A stretch of 58,869 bases of DNA, from positions 1 through 58,869 of the forward strand of contig NZ_AEJB01000481.1 of assembly GCF_000331005.1 (NCBI RefSeq). The letters run 5' to 3'. The number at the start of each line of letters is the position of its first letter. The first letter of the stretch is position 1. The notes below the pieces were generated by a model. It worked only from the letters and a program-made list of their open reading frames with translations, searched no databases and was not told the origin of the DNA. Below, in pieces: positions 42,410 through 50,483 of this stretch. The DNA comes from Streptomyces turgidiscabies Car8 (GTDB lineage Bacteria; Actinomycetota; Actinomycetes; Streptomycetales; Streptomycetaceae). The position numbers and the translations under genes are program-made.

Positions 42410-43429
42410 ATGAAAGACCGTGACACGCTCGGCGTTCTCGTGATCGGTACCGGCAAGATGGGTGCCGATCACGTTCGTCGTATCGAGGAAGTCACCAGTG
42501 GGGCCCGGGTGGCCGCCGTCGTGGACGTCGACCGGGAGCGGGCCGAATCGGTCGCGGCCGGCGTCGACGGCTGTACGGCCTACACGGACCCCGTCGCCGC
42601 CATGGCATCCGCCGATGTCGACGCCGTGCTCATCGCCTCGCCCGGGGCCGCTCACGAGGCGGCCCTGCTCGCGGCGTTCTCGTACGACCTGCCAGTGCTG
42701 TGCGAGAAACCGCTCACGCCCGACGCGGCGTCCGCGCTGCGGGTGCTGGAGGCCGAGCTGAGGCTCGGGCACCGGCGGGTGCAGGTCGGGTTCATGCGGC
42801 GGTACGACGCCGAGTACCTGAAGCTCAAGTCCCTGCTCGACACAGGGCGGTTGGGGCGGCCCCTCATGCTGCACAACCGGCATCGCAACGTGGCCTCCCC
42901 GCCCTGGTGGACCAGCGCGATGCACATCAACGACTCCGTGGTGCACGAGATGGACGTGACCCGGTGGCTCCTGGAGCAGGAGATCACCGCGGTCACCGTG
43001 CTGTGTCCGAGCCCGTCCGGAAGCGCGCCGGACGGACTTCAGGACCCGCAGTTCGTCGTGATGGAGACCGACGGCGGCGCGATCGTCGACGTCGAGATCA
43101 ACGTCAACTGCGGCTTCGGATACCAGGTGCAGGCCGAGGCGGTCTGTGAGCGCGGGACCGCGCGGATCGGCGACGGGCACGGCATGGTCGTCAACTCGGC
43201 CGGTCACTGGGGCGGGAGCATCGCCCAGGACTTCATCGAGCGGTTCGAGGACGCCTACGACCGTGAGGTCCAGGCATGGGTCGACGCCACCCGGCGCGGC
43301 GAGGTCACCGGGCCCGGTGTCTGGGACGGTTACGCGGTGGCCGCCGTCTGCGAGGCCGGCGTACGGGCGCGGACCGAGGGCCGGCGCGTAGAGGTGGAAC
43401 TCGTGGAACGGCCCGCGCTGTACCGCTGA
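42410..43429 (+). CDS. Gfo/Idh/MocA-family oxidoreductase (inositol 2-dehydrogenase-like)
   Basis: A 339-residue NAD(P)-dependent oxidoreductase. It has an N-terminal Rossmann motif (VLVIGTGKMGADHV), the family Lys in CEKPLTPDAAS, QVGFMRRYDAEY, and a substrate-binding sheet domain (SVVHEMDVTRWLLEQE with the conserved His). The ATG at 42410 fits better than an upstream TTG. It is downstream of the sugar importer on the same strand. A myo- or scyllo-inositol or other cyclitol dehydrogenase is the likely role; the exact substrate cannot be read. Confidence 0.88.
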   Translation: MKDRDTLGVLVIGTGKMGADHVRRIEEVTSGARVAAVVDVDRERAESVAAGVDGCTAYTDPVAAMASADVDAVLIASPGAAHEAALLAAFSYDLPVLCEKPLTPDAASALRVLEAELRLGHRRVQVGFMRRYDAEYLKLKSLLDTGRLGRPLMLHNRHRNVASPPWWTSAMHINDSVVHEMDVTRWLLEQEITAVTVLCPSPSGSAPDGLQDPQFVVMETDGGAIVDVEINVNCGFGYQVQAEAVCERGTARIGDGHGMVVNSAGHWGGSIAQDFIERFEDAYDREVQAWVDATRRGEVTGPGVWDGYAVAAVCEAGVRARTEGRRVEVELVERPALYR

Positions 43430-43463
43430 GGGCAGCGCGGGCCGGACTTTCAACAGGGTCTGC

Positions 43464-44468
43464 TCAGACCGTGCGTACGTCCTCGATGCGCACCGGGCGG
43501 TGCTCCTGGAGCGAGAGCGTGCACGCGTCCGCGATCCAGCCCGCCTCCAGCGCGTCGGCGACCGTGCACGGGGACGTGCGGTTGCCCGCGACGACCTCCG
43601 TGAACTCTGTCAGTTCGGCGCGGTAGGCGGGGATGAAGCGGTCCATGAAGAAGTCGTGCGGAACGCCCGCCGGGAACGTGACGCCCGGCTCCACGGAACG
43701 CAGCGGGAGCTTGTCCTCCAGGCCGACGGCGATGCTGTCCTGGAAGCCGTGGATCTCCATGCGGACGTCGTAACCCCGGGCGTTGTGCCGGGAGTTGGAG
43801 ACCACGGCGATCGTGCCGTCGTCCAGGGTGAGGATGGCGCCGGTGGTGTCGGCGTCGCCCGCCTCCTTGATGTAGGCGGCGCCGTTGTTGGCGCCCACCG
43901 CGTACACCTCGGTGACCTCACGGCCCGTCACCCAGCGGATGATGTCGAAGTCGTGCACCGAACAGTCCCGGAAGATGCCACCGGAGGAGGCGATGTACGC
44001 GGCCGGCGGCGGCGCCGGGTCGAGCGTGGTCGACCGGACGGTGTGCAGTTGGCCCAGCTCACCGCTGCGTACGGCGGCGCGTGCGGCGACGAAGCCCGCG
44101 TCGAAGCGGCGGTTGTAGCCGATCTGGATCTCGACGCCGCTGTCCTTGACGGCGTTGAGCACCGCGACACCCTCGGCCATCGTGCGGGCCACCGGCTTCT
44201 CGCAGAACACCGGGACACCCGCCTCGACGGCGGCGAGGATCAGGGCCGGGTGGGCGTCTGTCGCGGCGGCGATCACGATGCCGTCGACACCGGCGGCCAG
44301 AAGGGCCTCGGGGGAGTCCGCCACCTGGGCGCCGAAGCGCTCCGCGGCGGTCTTGGCGGCGTCCCCGAACGGGTCGCTGAAGACGAGGGAGTCGACGGCG
44401 TCGAGACCGGAGAGGGTCTCGGCGTGGAAGGCGCCGATGCGGCCGAGGCCGAGGATTCCGATACGCAT
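43464..44468 (-). CDS. iolG: Inositol 2-dehydrogenase-like protein (Gfo/Idh/MocA), IolG type
   Basis: A 334-residue dehydrogenase with MRIGILGLGRIGAFHAETL at the Rossmann start, CEKPVARTMAEG (catalytic Lys), IQIGYNRRFDAGF and RDCSVHDFDIIRWVTGREV (conserved Asp/His). These are the IolG features. It would oxidise myo-inositol to scyllo-inosose with NAD. It is the third gene of a leftward operon after the PhyH oxygenase and SDR genes, and converges with the other dehydrogenase 35 bases away. Confidence 0.87.
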   Translation of the reverse strand: MRIGILGLGRIGAFHAETLSGLDAVDSLVFSDPFGDAAKTAAERFGAQVADSPEALLAAGVDGIVIAAATDAHPALILAAVEAGVPVFCEKPVARTMAEGVAVLNAVKDSGVEIQIGYNRRFDAGFVAARAAVRSGELGQLHTVRSTTLDPAPPPAAYIASSGGIFRDCSVHDFDIIRWVTGREVTEVYAVGANNGAAYIKEAGDADTTGAILTLDDGTIAVVSNSRHNARGYDVRMEIHGFQDSIAVGLEDKLPLRSVEPGVTFPAGVPHDFFMDRFIPAYRAELTEFTEVVAGNRTSPCTVADALEAGWIADACTLSLQEHRPVRIEDVRTV

Positions 44469-44530
44469 GGGCTGTGCTGCTCCTTGGATGTGGTGCGGGT
44501 GACTTTTGTGCGGTAGGGGAGGCGCGGGGG

Positions 44531-45307
44531 TCAGTCGAGTCCGCCCAGGACGTTCTGGTCCCAGTCGATCACCGAACCGGTGACCACGCCCGACCGCTCG
44601 GACAGCAGGAGGACCACGAAGTCGGCGATCTCGTCCGGCTGGCCCAGCTTGCCCATGGGGAGGCGTTCGGCGGCTTGGTCGAGCCAGTCGTCGCCCGCTC
44701 CGTGGAAGGCCCGCTGGGTGGCGTCCTCGCCCTCCGTCGCGGTCCAGCCGATGTTCAGGCCGTTGATCCGGACCCGGTCCCAGCGGTGCGCGTGCGCCGC
44801 GTTGCGGGTCAGCCCGATGAGTCCGGCCTTGGCGGCGACGTACGGGGCCAGGAAGGGCTGCCCGCCGTGCGCCGAGGACGTGATGATGTTGACGACCGTG
44901 CCGGGCGCCTTACGGGCCACCATGTCCGCCACCGCCGCCTGCATGGCGAAGAACGGGCCCTTGAGGTTGATCGCGATGTGCGCGTCGAACAGCTCGGGCG
45001 TGGTGTCGAGCAGCGTGCCGCGCGAGGTCAGGCCCGCCGAGTTGACCAGGCAGTCGATCCGGCCGTGCGCGGCGATCACCTCGGCCACGGACGCCTTCGC
45101 CTGCTCGGCGTCCGAGAGGTCGGCGCGTACGTACATGGCCTTGCCGCCCGCCGCCGTCAGCTCCGCGACCAGCGCCTCGCCCGGCTCGGGGCGCCGCCCG
45201 GTGACCGCGACGACGGCGCCCTCGCGGACCGCGGCCCGGGCGATGGCCGCCCCGACGCCCTGGCTGCCGCCGTTGACGAGGACGACCTTGTCCTGAAGAA
45301 GTCCCAT
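44531..45307 (-). CDS. Short-chain dehydrogenase/reductase
   Basis: A 258-residue classical SDR with a glycine-rich cofactor site (VNGGSQGVGAAIARA), NSAGLTSRG at the NNAG position, catalytic Ser in NIITSSAHGG, and YVAAKAGL (the catalytic YxxxK). It is likely an NAD(P)-dependent polyol or sugar oxidoreductase acting with its operon partners. The substrate is unknown. The ATG at 45307 follows the PhyH stop by 14 bases, so it is co-transcribed. Confidence 0.9.
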   Translation of the reverse strand: MGLLQDKVVLVNGGSQGVGAAIARAAVREGAVVAVTGRRPEPGEALVAELTAAGGKAMYVRADLSDAEQAKASVAEVIAAHGRIDCLVNSAGLTSRGTLLDTTPELFDAHIAINLKGPFFAMQAAVADMVARKAPGTVVNIITSSAHGGQPFLAPYVAAKAGLIGLTRNAAHAHRWDRVRINGLNIGWTATEGEDATQRAFHGAGDDWLDQAAERLPMGKLGQPDEIADFVVLLLSERSGVVTGSVIDWDQNVLGGLD

Positions 45308-45321
45308 GCTGTTCTCGTTCC

Positions 45322-46500
45322 TCAGCTCATCTGTCGTTCGGCGCCGGCCCGCAGTGACTCGCGGAGCGCCTCGGGGGTCCACTCCTCGCGCAGCGCACGC
45401 CGTACGAGGTCCGCCTGCGAGGGCGGGGCCAGGCCGTCGACCGGCGGATCCCGGTCGAGGTTGGTGGGAAAGGGGTAGCCCTCGGCCGAGGCCGCGACGA
45501 CCGCCTCCAGCCATGCGTCGTCCGCTCCCTCGGCCTTGCGGGCGAGCAGCACCGGATAGACCGCGTTCACGATCGCCTCCCGGTCCACGGTCTCCATGGC
45601 CCGCCCGAACGCGGAGGACACCTGGAGGAGGTTCGCCATCCGGCGGATGTCCGCGGAGCGGTTGGTGCCGGCCGCGTGGAAGAGCGCCGGGTTGAAGAAC
45701 GCGGCGTCGCCTTTCGCCAGGGGCAGTTGCACATGGTGGGCGTCGAAGTACGCCGCGAACTCAGGGAGCCGCCAGGCCAGGTATCCGGGCTCGTACGTGT
45801 GCGAGTACGGCAGGTACAGCGTCGGGCCGGACTCGACGGGCATGTCGCAGTGGGCGACCGCGCCCTGCAGCGTCAGTACGGGGGACAGCCGGTGGACGTG
45901 CGCGGGGTACGCGGCGGCCGCCCCGTTGGACAGGAAGCCCAGGTGGTAGTCGCGGTGCGGGCTCTGCGCGGCGCCACCGGGGTTGACCACGTTGATCTGC
46001 GAGGTGACCTGGTAGCCGGGGCCGAGCCAGGCCGTCGAGATGAGGGCGATCATGTCGTTGGCGTAGTAGTCGGCGAACGCCTCCGGCGCGCGCAGGGCCG
46101 CCTTCTCCAGGGCGTTCCACACCCGGTCGTTGGCACCCGGCTTGGCGAAGTGGTCGCCCGCCACCGTGCCCGCGGCGCGCTGGTCGGCGATGAGCGCCTC
46201 GAAGGCGGCGGTCGCCCGGTCCACGACCGACAGGTCGGCGAAGGCCCGCTGGAGGACGACGACGCCGGGGCCGTCGGTGAGCGCCCGGACCAGCTCCGTC
46301 AGGGCCTCCCGGCGTCCGCCCGGTGAGGTGGCGGCGGCGCGCAGCCGCTCACTGTCGTAGACGAGGACGTTGTCGCGGACGGTGGTCGCGTACGGGTAGT
46401 CGGCGGCGTCGGTCGTCCGTTCGACCTCGGCGCGGAAGGCGTCGAGATCGCAGTCCTGTTCGGACAGCCACGCGGGGCGCTGTGCGGCGCTGAGGGACAT
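45322..46500 (-). CDS. Phytanoyl-CoA dioxygenase (PhyH)-family non-haem iron oxygenase
   Basis: A 392-residue double-stranded beta-helix oxygenase of the Fe(II)/2-oxoglutarate PhyH type. The facial triad is visible as the HxD element in SPHRDYHLGF (near residue 180) and the distal His in FNPALFHAAGTNRS (near 275), with downstream Arg residues for 2-oxoglutarate. It is the first gene of the leftward PhyH-SDR-IolG operon, divergent from a LacI regulator. It may oxidise a substituted sugar or cyclitol, for example by O-demethylation; this is inference. Confidence 0.85.
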   Translation of the reverse strand: MSLSAAQRPAWLSEQDCDLDAFRAEVERTTDAADYPYATTVRDNVLVYDSERLRAAATSPGGRREALTELVRALTDGPGVVVLQRAFADLSVVDRATAAFEALIADQRAAGTVAGDHFAKPGANDRVWNALEKAALRAPEAFADYYANDMIALISTAWLGPGYQVTSQINVVNPGGAAQSPHRDYHLGFLSNGAAAAYPAHVHRLSPVLTLQGAVAHCDMPVESGPTLYLPYSHTYEPGYLAWRLPEFAAYFDAHHVQLPLAKGDAAFFNPALFHAAGTNRSADIRRMANLLQVSSAFGRAMETVDREAIVNAVYPVLLARKAEGADDAWLEAVVAASAEGYPFPTNLDRDPPVDGLAPPSQADLVRRALREEWTPEALRESLRAGAERQMS

Positions 46501-46538
46501 CGTCGTCCTTCTCTCGACTCTCGGTGTTGCTGTCATTG

Positions 46539-46550
46539 TTGTCATGACAA
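46539..46550. promoter_or_regulatory. Perfect palindrome between PhyH operon and LacI gene (candidate operator)
   Basis: TTGTCATGACAA, a perfect 12-bp palindrome, sits 39 bases upstream of the PhyH ATG and 65 bases upstream of the divergent lacI-type ATG. It is flanked by further TTGTT/AACAA half-sites. Its location suits an operator for the adjacent LacI-family repressor. Confidence 0.6.
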
Positions 46551-46614
46551 ACTCGTCAAACAACCAGCAGACAGCCATCAAAAACCCCTCAAGCGGAAGC
46601 CGAGGAACCTCCCC

Positions 46615-47637
46615 ATGGGCCACCCCTTTCCGATCCGGGAGATCGCACGACAGGCGGGCCTCAGCGAGGCCACCGTCGACCGCGTCCTCAACGGCAGGGG
46701 TGGCGTGCGCGAGAGCACCCGGCGGGAGGTGCGCCAGGCCATCGCCGACCTGGACCGACAGCGCACCCAGGTCCGGCTGGTCGGCCGTACGTTCATGATC
46801 GACATCGTGATGCAGGCGCCCGAGCGGTTCTCCACCGCCGTCCGGGCGGCCCTGGAGGCCGAGCTGCCCGCCCTCCACCCGGCCGTCGTGCGCTCCCGCT
46901 TCCACTTCCGGGAGACCGGCCCGGTGGCGGACCTGGCGGCGGACCTCGACCGCATCGCCCGGCGCGGCTCGCAGGGCGTCATCCTCAAGGCGCCGGACGT
47001 GCCCGAGATCTCCGCCGCCGTCGGCCGGCTCGTCGCCGCCGGCATCCCGGTCGTCACCCTGGTGACCGACCTGCCCTCCAGCGCCCGCCTCGCCTATGTG
47101 GGCATCGACAACCGGGCCGCCGGCGCCACCGCCGCATACCTGATGGGCCAGTGGCTCGGCGAACGCCCCGGCAACGTACTCACCAGCCTCAGCAGTGGCT
47201 TCTTCCGCAACGAGGAGGAGCGTGAGATGGGCTTCCGGGGCGCGATGCGGGCCCGGCACCCCGAGCGGGCCCTCGTCGAGATCACGGAGGGGCAGGGCCT
47301 GGACGCCACCCAGTACGACCTGGTCCGGGACGCCCTGAAACGCGACCCGGACATCCGCGCCGTGTACTCGATCGGCGGCGGCAACATCGCGACGCTACGG
47401 GCCTTCGAGGACCTCGGCCGAGAATGCGCCGTCTTCGTCGCCCACGACCTGGACCACGACAACACCCGCCTGCTGCGCGAGCACCACCTGTCCTGCGTCC
47501 TCCACCACGACCTCCGCCAGGACATGCACGAGGCCTGCCGCACCATCATGCGCACCCACGGCGCCCTCCCACCCGCAGCCCCAACCCTCCCGTCCCCGAT
47601 CCAGGTGGTCACCCCGTACAACATGCCCCCACACTGA
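46615..47637 (+). CDS. LacI-family transcriptional regulator (sugar-responsive)
   Basis: A 340-residue regulator with an N-terminal LacI helix-turn-helix (IREIARQAGLSEATVDRVLNG) and a C-terminal periplasmic-binding-like sensor domain (SQGVILKAPDVPEISAAV, VGIDNRAAGATAAYLM). The ATG at 46615 has a GAGGAA site. It is divergent from the PhyH-SDR-IolG operon with a palindrome in between, so it most likely controls that operon. It ends at the tandem repeat array. Confidence 0.9.
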   Translation: MGHPFPIREIARQAGLSEATVDRVLNGRGGVRESTRREVRQAIADLDRQRTQVRLVGRTFMIDIVMQAPERFSTAVRAALEAELPALHPAVVRSRFHFRETGPVADLAADLDRIARRGSQGVILKAPDVPEISAAVGRLVAAGIPVVTLVTDLPSSARLAYVGIDNRAAGATAAYLMGQWLGERPGNVLTSLSSGFFRNEEEREMGFRGAMRARHPERALVEITEGQGLDATQYDLVRDALKRDPDIRAVYSIGGGNIATLRAFEDLGRECAVFVAHDLDHDNTRLLREHHLSCVLHHDLRQDMHEACRTIMRTHGALPPAAPTLPSPIQVVTPYNMPPH

Positions 47638-47672
47638 CCCCGGTCAGGGGCGCGAGCCTGTACCGACCCGCG

Positions 47673-48148
47673 CCCCCGTCAGGGGCGCGGGGAACTGCGC
47701 GACGAGCCTCAGCGGTCCCGCGGCCGACGATCCGCCCGCCACCCCTTCCCCGGCGAGCGCCGGACGTACGCGGACTCACCCCCGTGAGGGGCGCGGGGAA
47801 CTGCGCGACGAGCCTCTGCGGTCCCGCGGCCGACGATCCGCCCGCCACCCCTTCCCCGGCGAGCGCCGGACGTAGGCGGACTCACCCCCGTGAGGGGCGC
47901 GGGGAACTGCGCGACGAGCCTCTGCGGTCCCGCGGCCGACGATCCGCCCGCCACCCCTTCCCCGGCGAGCGCCGGACGTAGGCGGACTCACCCCCGTGAG
48001 GGGCGCGGGGAACTGCGCGACGAGCCTCTGCGGTCCCGCGGCCGACGATCCGCCCGCCACCCCTTCCCCGGCGAGCGCCGGACGTACGCGGACTCACCCC
48101 CGTGAGGGGCGCGGGGAACTGCGCGACCAGCCCCAGCGGACCCGCAGC
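47673..48148. repeat. 106-bp tandem repeat array, four full units plus a partial fifth
   Basis: Copies of the core GGGGAACTGCGCGA recur at an exact 106-base period; its GGAACT element starts at 47691, 47797, 47903, 48009 and 48115. Units differ by only a few bases. Each contains two hairpin-forming stretches, CCCCGTGAGGGG and CCGGCGAGCGCCGG. The array fills the 539-base convergent gap between the LacI gene and the dehydrogenase at 48177, where terminators are expected. It encodes no convincing gene: 106 is not a multiple of three, so frames change at each unit. Confidence 0.95.
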
Positions 48149-48176
48149 GCCCACACCCACCCAAGCCACGGCAGCC

Positions 48177-49334
48177 TCACGCCCCCACCGACACCCACGC
48201 CCCCGACTCCACCGACCGACTCATCGCATCCAACGCGGCAGCGCTCCGCACCGCATCCTCCAACGTCGCCCCGTACGACCTCCCCTCAGCCACCGACCGC
48301 ACAAACCGGTGCGCCTCGATCACCTTCAGATCGTCGTACCCCATCGCGTTCGCCGCCCCCGGCTGAAACGCCCCGAACTCCCCGTCGCCCGGCCCGACGA
48401 ACACCGTACTGACCGGCTGGTCCTGGTACGACGTACCGGTGCTCACGCCCAGCTCGTTCATCCGGCGGAAGTCCCAGAACACCGCGCCCTTCGTACCGTG
48501 CACCTCGAAGCCGTAGTTGTTCTGCTCGCCGACCGACACCCGGCACGCCTCCAGGACACCCCGGGCGCCGGAGGCGAACCGCAGCAGGCAGGAGACGTAG
48601 TCCTCGTTCTCCACCGGACCGCGCTCACCGCCCGCCGCAAGCGTGTGCCCGGCCGTGGCGCCCGTCGGACGGGACCGCTCGGGCACGAAGACGGCCGTGT
48701 CGGCGGTGAGCGCGGCGATGTCGCCGAGCAGGAAACGGGCCAGGTCCGCGCCGTGCGACGCGAGGTCGCCCAGCACTCCGCTGCCGCCGCGCTGCCGCTC
48801 GTACCGCCAGGTCAGGGCGCCGTCCGGGTGGGCGGCGTAGTCAGAGAAGAGGCGGACGCGGACATGCGTGACCGTGCCGATGTCGCCGGCCGCGATGAGC
48901 TGCCGGGCGCGCTCCACGGCAGGCGCGTTGCGGTAGTTGAAGCCGACCGCGCCCTGGACGCCGGCCTCGGCGACCGCGTCGGCGACCGCGCCCGCGTCGG
49001 CCGCCGACAGGCCGACCGGCTTCTCGATCCAGATGTGCTTGCCCGCCTCGGCCATCGCGACGCCGATCTCCCGGTGCAGGAAGTTGGGCGCGGTGATGCT
49101 CACGGCCTGTACCCGAGGGTCCTTGGCGATGTCACGCCAGTCCCGGGTGGTCGAGGCGAACCCGAACTGCGCGGCGGCCTCCTCGGCCCGGCCCGGCACC
49201 TCCTCGGCGACCATGACCAGTTCGGGCCGCAGGCCCAGTTGGGGGAAGTGGTGCGCCAGACGGACGTACGCCTGCGTGTGCACCCGTCCCATCCAGCCGA
49301 ACCCCACGACGGCGACACCGAGCGTACTTGCCAT
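48177..49334 (-). CDS. Gfo/Idh/MocA-family oxidoreductase
   Basis: A 385-residue NAD(P)-dependent dehydrogenase: GVAVVGFGWMGRVHTQAY (Rossmann), IWIEKPVGLSAADA (family Lys), AVGFNYRNAPAVE, and GVLGDLASHGADLARFLLG. The ATG at 49334 has GAGGGG five bases upstream; the frame is open to 49391 but without support. It is divergent from a LacI regulator, with palindromic operators on both sides of the gap. A sugar or polyol substrate is likely but not identifiable. Its 3' end abuts the tandem repeats. Confidence 0.88.
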   Translation of the reverse strand: MASTLGVAVVGFGWMGRVHTQAYVRLAHHFPQLGLRPELVMVAEEVPGRAEEAAAQFGFASTTRDWRDIAKDPRVQAVSITAPNFLHREIGVAMAEAGKHIWIEKPVGLSAADAGAVADAVAEAGVQGAVGFNYRNAPAVERARQLIAAGDIGTVTHVRVRLFSDYAAHPDGALTWRYERQRGGSGVLGDLASHGADLARFLLGDIAALTADTAVFVPERSRPTGATAGHTLAAGGERGPVENEDYVSCLLRFASGARGVLEACRVSVGEQNNYGFEVHGTKGAVFWDFRRMNELGVSTGTSYQDQPVSTVFVGPGDGEFGAFQPGAANAMGYDDLKVIEAHRFVRSVAEGRSYGATLEDAVRSAAALDAMSRSVESGAWVSVGA

Positions 49335-49347
49335 GACAGCCCCTCTT

Positions 49348-49359
49348 TGGACCGGTCCA
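49348..49359. promoter_or_regulatory. Perfect LacI-type operator upstream of the dehydrogenase
   Basis: TGGACCGGTCCA, a perfect 12-bp palindrome with the central CG expected of LacI/GalR operators, lies 13 bases upstream of the dehydrogenase ATG at 49334, around its ribosome-binding/promoter region. A near-copy lies at 49452-49463. Confidence 0.75.
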
Positions 49360-49451
49360 GAACATTTACCGCTCACCCTCGGTGCCGACAACCGCCGCTG
49401 TCAAGCCTCGCAGGATGTCGGCCGGAGCCTTTGACAGGCTCCAGCGGGCTG

Positions 49452-49463
49452 TGGAACGGTCCA
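49452..49463. promoter_or_regulatory. Second LacI-type operator overlapping the regulator's own start region
   Basis: TGGAACGGTCCA differs from the perfect site at 49348-49359 by one base. It ends three bases before the regulator ATG at 49467 and overlaps the only plausible ribosome site (GGAACGG). This suggests autoregulation by the encoded LacI protein. Confidence 0.7.
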
Positions 49464-49466
49464 ACC

Positions 49467-50477
49467 ATGAGACCGCCGACCATCCGAGACGTCGCCGAAC
49501 GAGCCGGGGTGTCGAAATCCCTGGTCTCGCTCGTGCTGCGCGGTTCCGACCAGGTGCGGTCCGAGAAGCGGGAGGCCGTCCTGCTCGCCGTACGCGAACT
49601 GGGTTACCGGCCGAACGCCGCCGCGCGCAGCCTCAGCGAGCAGCGCACCCGGACCGTCGGTGTCCTCCTCAACGACCTGCGCAACCCCTGGTTCGTCGAC
49701 CTGCTCGACGGCCTGGGCTCCCTCCTCCACGACAACGGCCTGCACATGCTGCTCGCCGACGCCCGCCTCAACCGGCGCAGTGGCCAGGACCTCACCGGCC
49801 CCTTCCGTGACCTCGGCGTCGACGGCCTGGTCGTCGTCGGCACCCTGCCCGACCCGGCGGTCCTGGGCACCCTCGCCGAGCGTGTCCCGGTCGTCGTCGC
49901 GGGCGCCCGCGAGCCGGCGCTGCCCGGCGTCGACGTGGTCGCCAACGACGACGAACACGGCGCCCGGATCGCCACCGAGTACCTCCTCGGGCTCGGGCAC
50001 CGCCGGATCGCCCACATCGCCGGGTACGGCGCCGTCGGTGAGCTGCGCCGGCGCGGCTTCGAGGCGACGATGCGCGCGCACGGCTTTGCGGACAGCGCCC
50101 TCGTCGAGGCCGGCGACCTGACCGAGGAAGGCGGCTACCGGAGCGCTGTCCGACTGCTCGGCTACCCCGCCGACCGGCCCACCGCCGTCTTCGCCGTCAA
50201 CGACATGACCGCCGTCGGCGCGATCTCCGCCGCCGAGGAACTGGGGATGGGCGTCCCTCGCGACCTGTCCGTCATCGGCTACGACAACACGAACATCTCC
50301 CGGCTGCGCCACGTCTGGCTCACCACCGTGGACAGCGCCAGCCACGAGGTCGGCCGCCGCGCCGCCCGCTGCCTCCTCGACCGGCTCGACGCGCCCCGCG
50401 CCCCCGGCAGCGTCCACCTGTCCGCCCCGGCACTGGAGATCCGGGGGACGACGGCGAAACCCTCCGGCAACCCGTAG
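49467..50477 (+). CDS. LacI-family transcriptional regulator
   Basis: A 336-residue LacI/GalR regulator. The DNA-binding start is textbook (PTIRDVAERAGVSKSLVSLVLRG, hinge YRPNAAARSLSEQRT). The sensor domain is also typical (VGVLLNDLRNPWFVDLLDG, FAVNDMTAVGAISAAEELG, SVIGYDNTNISR). It starts at the ATG at 49467, very close behind an operator-like palindrome. It probably represses itself and the divergent dehydrogenase gene. It converges with the regulator at 50484, six bases away. Confidence 0.93.
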   Translation: MRPPTIRDVAERAGVSKSLVSLVLRGSDQVRSEKREAVLLAVRELGYRPNAAARSLSEQRTRTVGVLLNDLRNPWFVDLLDGLGSLLHDNGLHMLLADARLNRRSGQDLTGPFRDLGVDGLVVVGTLPDPAVLGTLAERVPVVVAGAREPALPGVDVVANDDEHGARIATEYLLGLGHRRIAHIAGYGAVGELRRRGFEATMRAHGFADSALVEAGDLTEEGGYRSAVRLLGYPADRPTAVFAVNDMTAVGAISAAEELGMGVPRDLSVIGYDNTNISRLRHVWLTTVDSASHEVGRRAARCLLDRLDAPRAPGSVHLSAPALEIRGTTAKPSGNP

Positions 50478-50483
50478 ACCCTC

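Noticed and set aside
47673..48148. Possible CRISPR array
   Set aside because: The whole 106-base unit is repeated, with no variable spacers and no cas genes nearby.
47609..48412. Several overlapping frames on both strands through the tandem repeats that look like repeated Arg/Gly/Pro-rich proteins
   Set aside because: They consist of the 106-bp repeat read in shifting frames, have no ribosome sites or domain similarity, and exist only because the repeat lacks stop codons.
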